Source: Chitinophaga pinensis (lineage in GTDB: Bacteria; Bacteroidota; Bacteroidia; Flavobacteriales; Flavobacteriaceae). Taken from it: DNA of 7,464 nt. Each line of letters begins with the position of its first letter. Positions within the stretch are counted from its first letter, which is position 1. The notes under the pieces are model-generated. The model was not told where the DNA came from, searched no databases, and was given only the letters and a program-made list of their open reading frames with translations. Both the position numbers and the translations under genes were made by a program. The DNA is taken from the NCBI GenBank assembly GCA_943324925.2, contig CALPNL020000098.1, forward strand, positions 1 through 7,464, given 5' to 3'. This document shows positions 6,447 to 7,464 of the stretch, piece by piece.

Positions 6447-7310
6447 ATGAAAAAAAAATTTACATTATTAGTTATTTTATTGAGTAATTATTCCTTTGCT
6501 CAAGTGGGAATTGGAACGACATCACCTAATGCTTCTGCTATTATTGATGTAACAAGCTCGTCGCAAGGGTTTTTACCTCCCCGTATGACCACTGTACAGC
6601 GAAACAACATTACGAGTCCAGCTCAAGGATTAACCATTTATAATACCGATTTGAAATATTTGGAAGTCTTTAATGGGGTGCGTTGGTTAAATTCCGCCTC
6701 TCTCTCTTCAACAGACGTATACAGTCCTACTACTGGCCAAATTTGGATGGATCGCAATTTAGGTGCCACCCGGGTAGCCACAAGCATGAATGATTTTAAT
6801 GCCTACGGTTCCTTATTCCAATGGGGACGAAGAGCAGATGGACATGAATTGATTAACTGGACATCCGCTACTGCTGGTACTGCGGTTAATAGTGGGGTTA
6901 ACACAACTAGAAATGATTCGCCTGGAAATACATTTATCAGAACATCAGTAGAACCATTTGACTGGCGAGTTAATTCAAACAGTAATTTATGGCAAGGCGC
7001 AAGCGGTACCAACAACCCTTGCCCAGTAGGATATCGGATCCCTACAGTAGCAGAATGGAGTGATGAAAGCGCTAGTTGGACAAGTCAAAACGCTGAAGGC
7101 GGTTTTGCTTCACTTCTTAAATTATGCGTGACGGGAATACGCAATTCATCAACGGGTTCAATTACTACTGATGGAACCAATAGTTTTTATTGGACCAGTG
7201 TGGCGTTGCCGAATCAACAAAGTAAAGCTTATAAACTTAGTTCTGTTGGTATTGCAAATGAAACTGTAAATCGATCAATGGGTTATGCTGTACGTTGTAT
7301 TAAGAATTAA
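6447..7310 (+). CDS. Exported FISUMP-domain protein
   Basis: The start is placed at the ATG at 6447, giving 287 aa with a canonical signal peptide (MKKKFTLLVILL, likely cut after SFA at 18). The longer in-frame start at 6390 would overlap the previous gene and put 19 polar residues before the signal peptide. The mature N-terminus (VGIGTTSPNASAIIDVTSSS, then FLPPRM) and the following GLTIYNTDLKYLEVFNGVRW are typical of Bacteroidota surface or tail-fibre-like proteins. From about residue 98 to the end is a FISUMP domain (Fibrobacter succinogenes major paralogous domain). Its marks are WMDRNLGATRVA (100-111), YGSLFQWGRRADG (120-132), CPVGYRIPTVAEW (192-204), FYWTS (247-251) and a final GYAVRCIKN. 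C192 and C284, conserved positions in the family, may form a disulfide. No T9SS sorting domain is present, so its final location after Sec export is open. The exact role is unknown; surface or carbohydrate-associated roles are usual guesses. The gap after the thioredoxin gene is 38 bases. Confidence 0.9.
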   Translation: MKKKFTLLVILLSNYSFAQVGIGTTSPNASAIIDVTSSSQGFLPPRMTTVQRNNITSPAQGLTIYNTDLKYLEVFNGVRWLNSASLSSTDVYSPTTGQIWMDRNLGATRVATSMNDFNAYGSLFQWGRRADGHELINWTSATAGTAVNSGVNTTRNDSPGNTFIRTSVEPFDWRVNSNSNLWQGASGTNNPCPVGYRIPTVAEWSDESASWTSQNAEGGFASLLKLCVTGIRNSSTGSITTDGTNSFYWTSVALPNQQSKAYKLSSVGIANETVNRSMGYAVRCIKN

Positions 7311-7464
7311 TTAAGGAGGAATTTGAAATATTGTTTGACACAAATGCTCCGTTTAAAAGTATTGGGATCTATTTATTAAAGAACGACTGTAAACAGTCAT
7401 AAAAAAAGAACTGATTTAGTCAATACAAAGACTTCGTTTCTAAGGATAATTAAACTTTAAAGAC
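7311..7464. other. 3' intergenic region with a small hairpin
   Basis: No supportable gene is seen in the last 154 bases. GACTG (7385-7389) and CAGTC (7394-7398) form a perfect five-pair stem with a four-base TAAA loop. It is followed on the + strand by an A-run, not a T-run, so it is not a convincing terminator for the FISUMP gene. On the - strand the bases after the stem (GTTCTTT) are only weakly T-rich. An AAGGAGG sequence occurs at 7313-7319 without a good start codon behind it. The real end of the upstream operon may lie beyond the window. Confidence 0.5.

Noticed and set aside
6803..7015. Minus-strand frame of 70 codons inside the FISUMP gene
   Set aside because: It is antisense to conserved FISUMP motifs and has no supporting context.
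7385..7398. Hairpin as terminator of the FISUMP operon
   Set aside because: The stem is only five pairs and is followed by A residues, not T residues, on the transcribed strand.

Overview
The window looks like a chromosomal segment from a member of the Bacteroidota, most likely a flavobacterium. The DNA is strongly AT-rich. The start codons have no convincing Shine-Dalgarno sequences. A perfect Bacteroidota-type -7 box (TAnnTTTG) lies in one intergenic region. One product ends in a type IX secretion (T9SS, Por) sorting domain, and another carries a FISUMP domain, a family common in this phylum. All supported genes are on the + strand.

Layout. (1) Positions 1-602 hold the 3' end of a probable beta-barrel outer-membrane protein, closed by a strong intrinsic terminator at 632-670. 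(2) A roughly 350-base AT-rich gap leads to a two-gene signalling unit. It consists of a short membrane-anchored HisKA_2 histidine kinase with no visible sensor domain (1024-1773) and a response regulator joining a receiver domain to an AraC-type DNA-binding domain (1855-2637). (3) A 231-base intergenic region follows, with the -7 box flanked by an 11-bp inverted repeat. (4) Four closely spaced genes for exported or membrane proteins follow: a 636-aa T9SS cargo surface protein (2869-4779), a 76-aa small membrane protein overlapping its 3' end by 16 bases (4764-4994), an exported thioredoxin-like protein with a CPKC site (5038-6408), and a FISUMP-domain protein (6447-7310). (5) The last 154 bases hold no gene I can support, but contain a small hairpin and a short ATG-less open frame.

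Working model (inference). The kinase and regulator may form a local switch controlling the downstream four-gene envelope/surface operon from the promoter region at 2638-2868. The thioredoxin-like protein could service disulfides in the exported neighbours, two of which have cysteines in their mature parts. No mobile element, CRISPR array, tRNA or rRNA was recognised. I see no clear evidence of a wholly new system. The kinase/regulator plus surface-protein cassette is the part most worth following up.
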